From positions 1 through 26,333 of the IMG/VR virus record IMGVR_UViG_3300031862_000546: DNA of 26,333 nucleotides; one strand, given 5' to 3'. The stretch's first letter is position 1. The number at the start of each line of letters is the position of its first letter. The notes under the pieces were generated by a model. That model worked only from the letters and a program-made list of their open reading frames with translations. It had not been told where the DNA came from and searched no databases. Positions 6,844-14,200 of this stretch are shown piece after piece. Source of the DNA: a virus. Made by a program: the position numbers and the translations under genes.

Positions 6844-7017
6844 TTACTGTTGTTGTCCTTTGTAGTAGCTTAGTCCTGCTGTGACTCCTGTCGTAATGGC
6901 GAACCACACGATTGTTGCTGTTACGTTTCCTTGGCTAACTATGTAGGCTAAGCCAACTGAGGCGCCGTTAAGCACAGCGAGAACCGCAGCCAGCTTTGGT
7001 TTGAATTGGAATCCCAC
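6844..7017 (-). CDS. Small two-helix membrane protein (holin-like)
   Basis: A 57-aa protein with two hydrophobic segments, about residues 8-28 (KLAAVLAVLNGASVGLAYIV) and 33-50 (TATIVWFAITTGVTAGLSYY), separated by a short polar turn and ending KGQQQ. I chose the GTG at 7017 because a perfect GGAGGTGA lies at 7022-7029 just upstream; the longer ATG reading (7047) would place that site inside the gene. The GTG shares a base with the portal stop codon. Two-helix proteins in virion operons are often holins, but no lysis enzyme is seen nearby, so this is only a resemblance. Confidence 0.65.
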   Translation of the reverse strand: MGFQFKPKLAAVLAVLNGASVGLAYIVSQGNVTATIVWFAITTGVTAGLSYYKGQQQ

Positions 7018-8228
7018 TATTTCACCTCCTTTCCAGTTTCTTGCCACAGTTCCCAGCCGAATTTTGTGGCGTTCTTGCGGAACTCCTCTGAGCGTATGAG
7101 ACCCAATTCTGCAGCCTTTACGAGGTCAGCCATGACAACCTCTGGAGTTTCTGGGCTGCCCCAGTTGAGGCGAACCTTAGCCTCTGCTGGACTGAAGCCT
7201 GATTGAGTCAAAACCGTGTCGAAGATGTCTCTTTCGACTTGTCTTTTGATGTAGCGTTGTATGGGGTTTATGAGTAGGTTTTGAAGGTCTAAGGCTGCGT
7301 TTGCTGAGGCTTCTGTAAAGCCAGGCGTGCTGAATAGGCGGGGGAGTGGTGTTTCGCAGCCGAGGTAAAATTGGTTAATGATGTGGTCGATGTAGTATTC
7401 GAAGCGGGCTCTTGGGTCAAGCATTACTGGTTTTATGTCGCCTTTTCCTCGGTAGAAGAGCCATGCTCCTTCTTCTGGGCGGTTTCTTATCGCTGCCTCA
7501 AACTTTTTGATGTCTTCGTCCTTTGCGTTTTCCAACAAAGTTAAGACATCGGGTCCAGCGTATTTTTCGAAGATGCTTGGCATTATCCGTTCTATTTTTG
7601 CTTTCATCCAAGCGTAGCTGGGTCTCCTGTTTGAGTTAAAAATGAGAGTGTGGAGCAGAACCTGTAGAATGCCTATTCCGAAGCCTGAATTGCCAATGTT
7701 ATTTATTCTCCAATGAATAACAGCTTCAGGGACGAGTTCCTTGTCGGCTTCGGCGTAGTTGTGTCGGAGCTTGTATCCATCGGTCTTGTATGGTATTTTC
7801 AAGCCTTCGCCTATGTAAGCCAGCTTAACCTTTTCAATGGCATCTATCGGAAGCCTGTGTAAGCTGGCAAGTTTTTCAGGCGTGATTCTAAGCCAAAAGT
7901 CGTTTCCACAAGCGATTAGAACGCGTGCCATGTCATTGAGCAAAGCATCAAGGTTGATGTCTTCATTAAACTGGTCGACTGCTTGTTTGGCTTTCTCCAT
8001 TTGAGGGTATTTTTCGTTTGCTGTTGTGTAGAAGCCCATGCCAACAGTTGCAGAGGCAAGCAGGTCGACTGACGATTTGCATGTTGGATCTCTTTCATAG
8101 AGCTTCATGATGTCTGCAAGCGGTATGTCTGGTGAAGTTTCAATTACCGCTTGAGTGGATGGGTAAGCAGTGCCCGATCGTGTGGGGCGGGTGAAAACCT
8201 CGATAAGCTTCTTGACAATGCTACTCAC
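7017..8228 (-). CDS. Portal protein
   Basis: The 403-aa protein fits the portal family. It has an N-terminal clip/wing part (DPTCKSSVDLLASATVGMGF; NLDALLNDMARVLIACGNDFW), an outer-strand section (IHWRINNIGNSGFGIGILQ), and a C-terminal helix-rich part ending in a tail that mentions the downstream adaptor surface (LVKAAELGLIRSEEFRKN). The stem-like DHIINQFYLGCETPLPRLFSTPGF is typical of portal C-terminal domains. Portals form the dodecameric channel at one capsid vertex. It starts with GTG and overlaps the winged-helix gene by 8 nt. Unusually, it lies downstream of the major capsid gene. Confidence 0.85.
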   Translation of the reverse strand: MSSIVKKLIEVFTRPTRSGTAYPSTQAVIETSPDIPLADIMKLYERDPTCKSSVDLLASATVGMGFYTTANEKYPQMEKAKQAVDQFNEDINLDALLNDMARVLIACGNDFWLRITPEKLASLHRLPIDAIEKVKLAYIGEGLKIPYKTDGYKLRHNYAEADKELVPEAVIHWRINNIGNSGFGIGILQVLLHTLIFNSNRRPSYAWMKAKIERIMPSIFEKYAGPDVLTLLENAKDEDIKKFEAAIRNRPEEGAWLFYRGKGDIKPVMLDPRARFEYYIDHIINQFYLGCETPLPRLFSTPGFTEASANAALDLQNLLINPIQRYIKRQVERDIFDTVLTQSGFSPAEAKVRLNWGSPETPEVVMADLVKAAELGLIRSEEFRKNATKFGWELWQETGKEVK

Positions 8229-8469
8229 TTTTCAAACCGCCAAGAAACTTGATGCCTTCCTCAGTGATCTCGTAGGGAGCGCGGTGTTCCTTTCCACTTT
8301 TCCTTATGTAGCCGTTTTGGATGAGAAAATCGAATATGCTCTCAAATGTGCCGTGTGTGCCACACCGCTTGACCGTTCTCTTCTCAAGTTCGGTTCGGCA
8401 TAGAGGCTGTCTGCTAAGCTCCGCTAAGACGATTCTCGCAAGCCGCAATCTTTCAGACAGTCTTCTCAT
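8221..8469 (-). CDS. Winged-helix DNA-binding protein
   Basis: An 82-aa protein with a clear winged-helix layout: RLARIVLAELSRQPLCRTEL (helices 1-2), GTHGTFESIFDFLIQNGYIR (recognition helix) and a wing SGKEHRAPYEITEEGIKFL. This is a common archaeal transcription-regulator form. It overlaps the zinc protein as ATGA and the portal by 8 nt, so it is translated as part of the virion operon. Its targets are unknown; it may time late gene expression. Confidence 0.75.
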   Translation of the reverse strand: MRRLSERLRLARIVLAELSRQPLCRTELEKRTVKRCGTHGTFESIFDFLIQNGYIRKSGKEHRAPYEITEEGIKFLGGLKSE

Positions 8470-8720
8470 GTTAAGGAAACCTCTACAGGTTTTTGTGTGC
8501 TATAGAAAGGGGGAGAGTGGTTGTTGCAGACCATTAGAATCTGTAGGTCGCGCTTTCCGTCCAAGCCATACGTTTCAGGTGCTAAGTCGGGCGTGTAAGG
8601 CTGCATTGTGACTCCGCATATTGGACAGTAGCGCCAGCAATCGCAAACGATTAAGTCGTTTTTGCGGTGCGAACGGTAGATTCTTCCGCACTTCGAGCAT
8701 TTGCCTTCATATTTTTCCAT
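8466..8720 (-). CDS. Zinc-binding small protein
   Basis: An 84-aa protein with Cys pairs CSKC (residues 8-11), CDC (27-29) and CPIC (33-36), and a late Cys-His set (VCNNH). These are likely zinc-ribbon ligands. The stop overlaps the winged-helix ATG. It lies between capsid and portal genes and could be a nucleic-acid-binding or regulatory partner of the winged-helix protein; no family is recognised. Confidence 0.65.
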   Translation of the reverse strand: MEKYEGKCSKCGRIYRSHRKNDLIVCDCWRYCPICGVTMQPYTPDLAPETYGLDGKRDLQILMVCNNHSPPFYSTQKPVEVSLT

Positions 8721-8746
8721 TTAGCTTCTAACCTGGATGGCTACGA

Positions 8747-9700
8747 TTACAATGAGGTGCTTATGTTGGTCATCTTTGCTACAGCCTTGCTTCGTAGGAC
8801 GCCTAAGCCGAAGCGTGTTGTGGCTCTGACGCCGTATTCGCCTGTTTTTGGGTCTTGCCAGTCTTCAATGGTTACGTCTCTTCGCAAGAGCATGACTGCA
8901 GCTACACGAGTGTCTATGGCATAAGCGGTTCCGTTAGGCACAAGTGTGCTTGCTTGGACGCGCATGCCTAAGACGCTTGTAACTATGCCTTGCTCTAAGT
9001 CTGTTTGTCCTGAGGGCAAGTATTGGGCGTGGATGAATTTGTCATCGTTCAGTAGTTGATGTAGTTGTGTTTCGTGCACTGCGAGGACTGTGGGTCTCCA
9101 GTTTTCGCCTCTAACAGCATTGTGGAGTTTTAGCAAACCGTTCCAGCTTAGGGCTGCGCCGCCTCCAGCTATTGGGGCTCCTCCTGCCAAGTCTGCGTCT
9201 GCTATGGCTCCGTACAGCGAGAGGATTTTTGTTGTTTCGTTTTCGCCTAAGGCTCTGCCTACTTTTTCGATCATGTTGTCCATGACGTTCCATGTGGCGT
9301 CTTCTGCGAATTCTCTGGTCCATTCTTCGGAGGCTTCTGCAAGCGTGTTTGTTTGGATGTCAACGGTGCTGGTTTTTTTGCCGCTGAGCCTTGCGATTGC
9401 GCCTTCAGCATAGTTGTAAGCCACTGCCTTTTCGTCGAGTGGGAAGCGTTCTAACGGTTCGGTTGTCGACTTTACGTTTATGATGTTTCTGCCGATTAGT
9501 TCTGGGTAGGCTGCTTCTACGAGTGTGTCATGCATGCGTCCTAAAGCGCCTACCATGTCGCTGAACAAGCCTTCTTTGATTCCGACTTCCATGTACCGCT
9601 TCAGAAACGGATGCGTAACCGCTCGTTCTTTGACTTTTTCAACGAGCAGTTTGAACTCGTTGTCCTTTTGCATCAGGCTTTCAAAAAGTTTGGGCTTCAT
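8747..9700 (-). CDS. HK97-fold major capsid protein
   Basis: The 317-aa protein has the expected order of an HK97-fold capsid subunit: N-terminal helical arm, an E-loop-like area (ERFPLDEKAVAYNYAEGA), a spine helix region (EWTREFAEDATWNVMDNMIE), then WNGLLKLHNAVRGENWRPTV and LAVHETQLHQLLND with the characteristic TSVLGMRVQASTLVPNGTAY and a late GVRATTRFGLGVLR. These last patterns are the conserved A-domain strands of archaeal and bacterial siphovirus capsid proteins. It follows the DUF2190-like gene by 3 nt and the prohead protease two genes earlier. Confidence 0.85.
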   Translation of the reverse strand: MKPKLFESLMQKDNEFKLLVEKVKERAVTHPFLKRYMEVGIKEGLFSDMVGALGRMHDTLVEAAYPELIGRNIINVKSTTEPLERFPLDEKAVAYNYAEGAIARLSGKKTSTVDIQTNTLAEASEEWTREFAEDATWNVMDNMIEKVGRALGENETTKILSLYGAIADADLAGGAPIAGGGAALSWNGLLKLHNAVRGENWRPTVLAVHETQLHQLLNDDKFIHAQYLPSGQTDLEQGIVTSVLGMRVQASTLVPNGTAYAIDTRVAAVMLLRRDVTIEDWQDPKTGEYGVRATTRFGLGVLRSKAVAKMTNISTSL

Positions 9701-9703
9701 GGC

Positions 9704-10135
9704 TTATCCCTTGCACACATGGATGAAAAGTAAGTCATTGTCGGCTGTGGTGGTTTCAAGGGCTGTTCCGAGTTTGCGGTTGTAGAATATGGTGTATGTT
9801 GCTGTTCCGCCTTCATTCACTGCTTGATCCACGAGTTGTATGACTTTGCCGTTGGCAGAACTGCAAACTGCTTTTCCTCGGGTTATGGCTCCGCCAGCTT
9901 TGACTTTGACTCTTCCTCGGATTAGAACTGGACAGGGCTGTCCTGAAGCCACGGTTTTTGTTGCTATGCCTATGGCGTCGTCTCCGCCTGGACTGGGGGA
10001 AACCTTGTCGTCAGCTGAGAGATAGACTGGGTCGCCTTTGGTTACGGCTGCTGCGGCTTCGAAGGTTTCAATTATGGCGTTTGGGTCGTCTGTTTCGCCT
10101 ATTGCCATCCAAGTTTTTCCTGAAACATCAGCCAT
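9704..10135 (-). CDS. DUF2190-like capsid decoration/fibre protein
   Basis: The 143-aa beta-rich protein shows the DUF2190 pattern: AVTKGDPVYLSADDKVSPS, then DAIGIATKTVASGQPCPVLI and RGRVKVKAGGAITRGKAV. In tailed viruses these proteins are commonly encoded next to the capsid gene and decorate the capsid surface. The ATG has GGGGAG about 9 nt upstream. The stop is 3 nt before the major capsid ATG. Confidence 0.75.
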   Translation of the reverse strand: MADVSGKTWMAIGETDDPNAIIETFEAAAAVTKGDPVYLSADDKVSPSPGGDDAIGIATKTVASGQPCPVLIRGRVKVKAGGAITRGKAVCSSANGKVIQLVDQAVNEGGTATYTIFYNRKLGTALETTTADNDLLFIHVCKG

Positions 10136-10165
10136 TTCACATTACTCCCCATTTTGGTTTTGGTT

Positions 10166-10321
10166 TCAATCGGTTCGTCCCGATTTACTCCCGGTCACTT
10201 TTTGTGACTGTGATTCAAGTTTGCGGATTCTATCTTCAAGTTGGCGAAGCCACTCTGCAAGCTGAGAATTATCCAAAGTCTGCTTTTTGCTCAATTCGTA
10301 GAAAGTTCTGTCTTCAGGCAT
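10166..10321 (-). CDS. 51-aa coiled-coil protein between protease and capsid genes
   Basis: I read this short gene directly: ATG at 10321 overlaps the protease stop (ATGCCTGA), and the TGA is at 10166-10168. The product has a helical heptad-like core (LAEWLRQLEDRIRKLESQSQ) and a basic end. The location, overlap and coiled coil suggest a small scaffold or head-assembly helper, but nothing shows this directly. Confidence 0.65.
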   Translation of the reverse strand: MPEDRTFYELSKKQTLDNSQLAEWLRQLEDRIRKLESQSQKVTGSKSGRTD

Positions 10322-11570
10322 TTTTCATTCTCTCATTTAGTTTGAATATTGCTTGACGTATCGCTTGACATTCTCTTTGCATTCCCATTGTGCTGCGTTC
10401 AACAGCGGGGCTTGGCAAAAGCGATTCAAGAATTCTTACTGCTTCACTTATTGGGATAGTCGGTTCGGTTGGCTTCTTGAGCAAAGTTTCAGCTATGGAG
10501 CAGGATTCCGTTTCTTTGCAGAACTCGCTTTCAATGTCTGATTCTTTGGCGTGAGCGCATAAGTGGCGTTTGGCTTCAGCTTGCTCCTCAGGTGATAGGT
10601 CAGTTTGTGAGAGTCTTGCCAAAGCGTTTCTCAAGTGTGGAATATCAAGTGAACCATCTGCTTTGTGGTGTGGGAGATGGCGCAGGGTTCTGGGAACGGT
10701 TTTGTTTTGGTCGTCTTTGGTTCCGCCTTTTGAAATCACGGCGAAAGCGGAATCGGGTAAGTCGTTGATGTAGGCTGTGTCCCATTCTGCTTCTTTCAGC
10801 CTTTTTTGCTCAGCTTCAAGGATTGCCTTAACTTGCGCCTCAACAAGCTTTTTCAATTCTTCTTCATTCGGAGGAACCAGCTTTTCCAAAACCTTAATGT
10901 TCGTCTCCGGTATGCCTGGCACAGCCACGAGGCTTAACTCAGCATTGTGCAGTCCATGCGGAACCTTACCGTCCAAAATATCTATGGTTTCGTAGTCGGC
11001 TCCAACGCTCACATGCTGGATTAAGCCTTTGCGGATTTTTTCTGCAACTTCATCATCATAGACTTCTGCTTCGTACCAGAGGTTCTGTCCATCCCAATCT
11101 GTTTTGACGACTTTTCCAATGGCGTTAGGCACAGCAACATGCTCGACGTAGATGGGTGCAGAGACAAGTTTGTTGGCGAAATTCTGCAGCTCTTCAGGCA
11201 TGTACACGTTAAGGTTTCGGCTCATGCCAGCGGTTATGGCTATGCCGCGAATCCGCAGAGGCTTGTCGACAATTTTCTCCAAAACCTTGAAAGGCAAAAT
11301 AGCCTGAATATGCTCTCTAACGGGTTTTAAGCCTTCACGATGCTGTTCAAACCATTCCTTAGCCTTGTCCAAATTCCACGTTTTGGAACGGTCAAACAAG
11401 TAACTTTGAACTTCAGTTGTATCCTTGCCCTTAGGCTTGCCGATTATGGCTTTAATTCCTTCCTCTTCAGAAAGCGTAATAGTGCGTAGGCTGTCCTGCT
11501 CAAAATCTTCAGGGCTGCGATGCCCAGAACGAATATACTGATCAGTTTCTTCCCATGGGATTTTGACCAC
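10314..11570 (-). CDS. Prohead maturation protease (S78-like) with C-terminal scaffold-like extension
   Basis: The 418-aa protein starts with GTG after GAGG. About residues 95-235 hold the protease: LRIRGIAITAGMSRNLNVYM, a VEHVAVPNAIGKV segment with the likely catalytic His, KGLIQHVSVGADYET with the likely Ser, and LHNAELSLVAVPGIPETNI. About residues 240-275 are a charged helix as in scaffolding regions. The rest includes AYINDLPDSAFAVI and RTLRHLPHHKADGSLDIPHL with LRNALARLSQT, a conserved block seen in phage head proteins. So a protease and scaffold-like function seem combined in one chain. It is the first gene of the virion operon; no terminase precedes it. Confidence 0.8.
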   Translation of the reverse strand: MVKIPWEETDQYIRSGHRSPEDFEQDSLRTITLSEEEGIKAIIGKPKGKDTTEVQSYLFDRSKTWNLDKAKEWFEQHREGLKPVREHIQAILPFKVLEKIVDKPLRIRGIAITAGMSRNLNVYMPEELQNFANKLVSAPIYVEHVAVPNAIGKVVKTDWDGQNLWYEAEVYDDEVAEKIRKGLIQHVSVGADYETIDILDGKVPHGLHNAELSLVAVPGIPETNIKVLEKLVPPNEEELKKLVEAQVKAILEAEQKRLKEAEWDTAYINDLPDSAFAVISKGGTKDDQNKTVPRTLRHLPHHKADGSLDIPHLRNALARLSQTDLSPEEQAEAKRHLCAHAKESDIESEFCKETESCSIAETLLKKPTEPTIPISEAVRILESLLPSPAVERSTMGMQRECQAIRQAIFKLNERMKNA

Positions 11571-11600
11571 AAACCTCGTTCTTCTTGAAGGAAGAAACGG

Positions 11601-11648
11601 TTTTTATATTGAAATGTTGAATGGTACCTACGTAGGCGCTTATGTAGG
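11601..11648. promoter_or_regulatory. Bidirectional promoter and RHH operator region
   Basis: A TATA-like TTTTTATATT at 11601-11610 reads as AATATAAAAA on the other strand and is suitably placed for both the minus virion operon (GTG at 11570) and the plus RHH gene. A perfect palindrome CCTACGTAGG at 11627-11636 and a second half-like TATGTAGG at 11641-11648 lie at and just after the expected plus start site. Spacing of the two TAxGTAGG units is 12 bp, suiting an RHH dimer-of-dimers. Confidence 0.55.
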
Positions 11649-11656
11649 TTTATCGA

Positions 11657-11827
11657 ATGAAAAGGAAAGACTGGGTCAAAGTCTACCTGAGCGACGAGCA
11701 GAAACGTTTGCTTAGGAAAATCGCTGAAAGCTTAGGAATTGGAGAAAGCGAAGTTTTGCGTCAAGCATTCATGGAATATGCAAAAAGCATAAGTCTCATA
11801 ACAGAAAGAGTACACCAAAGAATATAG
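11657..11827 (+). CDS. Ribbon-helix-helix regulator, 56 aa
   Basis: Read directly from the ATG at 11657 to the TAG at 11825-11827. The product begins KDWVKVYLSDEQKRLL (the ribbon strand then helix A), followed by KIAESLGIGESEVLRQAFME (turn and helix B), the CopG/Arc-like RHH layout. It is small and single-domain, as for self-repressing archaeal plasmid and virus regulators. The TACGTAGG/TATGTAGG repeats directly upstream are a probable self-operator and could also gate the divergent virion operon. Confidence 0.8.
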   Translation: MKRKDWVKVYLSDEQKRLLRKIAESLGIGESEVLRQAFMEYAKSISLITERVHQRI

Positions 11828-11887
11828 ATCCAAGAATCTGCAGAAAGAACTGAATCAGTAGTCAGCAAGGGTAAAAAGCCACTGACT

Positions 11888-13015
11888 ATGATTTTATCTT
11901 TGGAGGTAAAAGGTCTGTCGAATGAATCCTCCGTAGTGTGGTCCATAGAACCGCACACTCAAGCCAAGCATGAGATATTAGGGAACTACCTAAAAGCGTG
12001 GTTCCCTATCCTGTCAAGCTGGGCAGGAAGAATAATCTATTTGGACGGTTTTGCTGGGCCCGGTGTTTACTCGGGTGGTGAAGATGGGTCTCCAGTGATA
12101 GCGTTGCAAACTGCTGTAGAGCACACATTGCGAATGCGCTTCAAGGAAATAGTGTTCTATTTTATCGAGAAAGACCCGGATCGTGCAAAGATGCTTACTG
12201 AAGTTCTTAAGAAACGCTTTCCAAACCTTCCAAAGAATATAACGTACAGAGTACAAGGTGCAGAATTTGCCCCAACGCTTGAACAAGTGTTAACTGAGCT
12301 TGAAAAGAGAGAGGCAAAGCTTGCTCCGACATTCGCTTTCTTGGACCCCTTTGGTTTTTCAGGTCTTCCCATAAAACTAATTGGGCGAATGATGAGTTAT
12401 GATAGTTGTGAAGTGTTAATCACGTTTATGGCTGGATTCGTGAAGCGTTTCTTAGATGAATTGCGTGCTCCTGTTTTGAATGAATTGTTTGCATCCGAAG
12501 AATGGAAGCAAGCTTGCGATATGGGTGATCCAGATAAGCGCTTGAGATTTCTCTTAGATTTGTATGAAAGGCAACTGAGGAATGTTGGAGGGGCCAAGTA
12601 TGTAAGAAGCTTCGGGATGATTGGTCCTCAAAATCAGCTTATCTATTATCTGGTTTATGGAACTAAGCATTTGAGAGGGCTTGAAGTCATGAAGGAAGCA
12701 ATGTGTAAAGTGGACAGGAGAGGAACCTACACATTTTCCGATTTTACGGATGTTGGTCAGACATACATGATAGACTATACCGAGGAGCCTCATTGGATTC
12801 CTAAGGCAGCGGAGATGGTCTATAATGAGTTTAAAGGAAAATCGGTTTCAGAAGATGCGATCCATCAGTTCGTAATTGCAAGCACTCCTTTCATCTATCG
12901 CAAGTCTGTTTTAGAGTATTTAGAAAAGGATAGCCCGCCAAAGATAATCAAAGTGACTGAGAGGAAAAAGAAATTTAGTTATCCTAAAGGATGCGTAATA
13001 ACTTTTTGCAAATAA
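11888..13015 (+). CDS. tcmP: Three-Cys-motif partner protein (TcmP family)
   Basis: The 375-aa protein matches the TcmP family: HTQAKHEILGNYLKAWFPIL near residue 23, then IIYLDGFAGPGVYSGGEDGS (residues 49-68) and FIEKD at 92. FLDPFGFSGLP follows at 151-161. The DGFAGPG loop and the DPFG motif are as expected for a Rossmann methyltransferase-like fold, with motif I and motif IV positions; catalysis has not been shown. TcmP genes are known to occur with a three-Cys partner, thought radical-SAM-like. Here the two convergent neighbours carry CxxxCxxC motifs, which fits. The C-terminal 90 residues may be a DNA- or partner-binding helical domain. The ATG start is used, but a GTG at codon 17 is possible. 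It ends 20 bp from the first radical SAM gene's stop. Confidence 0.8.
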   Translation: MILSLEVKGLSNESSVVWSIEPHTQAKHEILGNYLKAWFPILSSWAGRIIYLDGFAGPGVYSGGEDGSPVIALQTAVEHTLRMRFKEIVFYFIEKDPDRAKMLTEVLKKRFPNLPKNITYRVQGAEFAPTLEQVLTELEKREAKLAPTFAFLDPFGFSGLPIKLIGRMMSYDSCEVLITFMAGFVKRFLDELRAPVLNELFASEEWKQACDMGDPDKRLRFLLDLYERQLRNVGGAKYVRSFGMIGPQNQLIYYLVYGTKHLRGLEVMKEAMCKVDRRGTYTFSDFTDVGQTYMIDYTEEPHWIPKAAEMVYNEFKGKSVSEDAIHQFVIASTPFIYRKSVLEYLEKDSPPKIIKVTERKKKFSYPKGCVITFCK

Positions 13016-13035
13016 CTTTTTAGATGAGGGAGATA

Positions 13036-14109
13036 TTAAGTCTGCAAGGCAGTCTTACCATAACAGCTACAGACTCGAGGCGTGTAACGCAATTTTAAAG
13101 CATCCCACATTTCCACTGTTTCTTTGCATATAGATACTCGGGACAGAGGAAAGTTTGCTGAATCGAGTTTCTTGTAGAAAAACTCGTATATTTCCTTCCT
13201 CTGCTCAAAAGATAACTTTTTGCCCCAACCAGTGTCCTCTTTGAAGAAACGTGTCCAAGACATATCTGCGCATGCTTCTTTAGCATACTTTATTGTTTTC
13301 CAGAGCCCTCTTGGCGTGCCAAGAATAATTCTGTTAGGATTCAGGTTGACCAGTATTTGGTCAACCAATTCACCATAATGCAGCTGCCAATCAGGGACCG
13401 GAAAAATAGGATCTATGCGTATCCTCGTGTCATACCCAGCAGTGCTAACCTGTTTGGCAGCTTCAATTCTTTTCTCTGGAGGAGGAGCAGCTTTCTCCCA
13501 AAGCTTGGCGACTGCAGGAGCGTTAATGCTCCAACCGCATATCACCTGTTTTCTCGGGTGGTCTAACAGAAACTCTATGTTTCTCGCTCCAAATTTCGTG
13601 AGGAGGTATATCTTGTGCTTACTCTGTTGCTCAAATCTTTCAACTATTTGAGCCATTATCTGGGGATTCATAAGAGCATCCGACAACTCACCTGCGTTGA
13701 AAATTGATGGTGAACGGATTTTAGTGAAGGCTTCATCCAAGGCTTCCAGGATATGGTCAATCCTCACATATTGAGGGCGCATTTTGCCGCGAGTTGTTCC
13801 TCGTAAGTAGCAATAGCTGCAGTCCAGTGGGCAACCATACGCCCATCTTAATTCCCAGAACATTCCGCATGCTATGCTTTCAGGGGTTTTGTGAAAAGGC
13901 ACAACAATGCGGTTTCCATTCCAAGCAGGCTCTATCAGTTCATAAGACTCGCTTATCTCTGGGTGTTTTATTTTTTGCATGGCTTCTGGCTTTATGAACT
14001 CGGTTAACTTCTGCATGTCTTTTGTAGCTTTCTCTCTCTTCTGGCGTTTTATTGTTCGCCAAGCCTTTAATGCTGCTTCCCTATGCTTTTTCTTGTCTTT
14101 GGCAGTCAT
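13036..14109 (-). CDS. SPL-like radical SAM protein (first copy)
   Basis: A 357-aa protein from the ATG at 14109. The radical SAM iron-sulfur motif is CPLDCSYC (C93, C97, C100). Later blocks are NAGELSDALM, HKIYLLTKF, RIRIDPIFPVPDWQLHY, RIILGTPRGLW and a late CKETVEMWD followed by Cys-rich RVCSCYG. This is the layout of spore-photoproduct-lyase-like radical SAM enzymes, which bind a 4Fe-4S cluster and cleave SAM. I reject the longer TTG start at 14148 because the TATA box 14135-14143 would be inside it. The N-terminal 50 residues are basic (KDKKKHREAALKAWRTIKRQ), perhaps nucleic-acid-contacting. It is a paralogue of the next gene and faces the TcmP gene; substrate unknown. Confidence 0.78.
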   Translation of the reverse strand: MTAKDKKKHREAALKAWRTIKRQKREKATKDMQKLTEFIKPEAMQKIKHPEISESYELIEPAWNGNRIVVPFHKTPESIACGMFWELRWAYGCPLDCSYCYLRGTTRGKMRPQYVRIDHILEALDEAFTKIRSPSIFNAGELSDALMNPQIMAQIVERFEQQSKHKIYLLTKFGARNIEFLLDHPRKQVICGWSINAPAVAKLWEKAAPPPEKRIEAAKQVSTAGYDTRIRIDPIFPVPDWQLHYGELVDQILVNLNPNRIILGTPRGLWKTIKYAKEACADMSWTRFFKEDTGWGKKLSFEQRKEIYEFFYKKLDSANFPLSRVSICKETVEMWDALKLRYTPRVCSCYGKTALQT

Positions 14110-14134
14110 ACTGCATCCGTTTCCTACCCAGAGT

Positions 14135-14143
14135 ATTATATAA
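14135..14143 (-). promoter_or_regulatory. TATA box of the first SPL-like gene
   Basis: Minus-strand TTATATAAT is centred at 14139; a start site 26 nt downstream (about 14113) lies just before the ATG at 14109, so the transcript would be nearly leaderless. This also decides the start codon. Confidence 0.6.
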
Positions 14144-14200
14144 CACAAATTAACATTTTACTAATTGGATACTCGGTTTCGAGATTTTCATTAGGCAAAG

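Noticed and set aside
14110-14148. N-terminal extension of the first SPL-like gene from TTG
   Set aside because: The extension contains the gene's own TATA box and the 13 residues are not protein-like.
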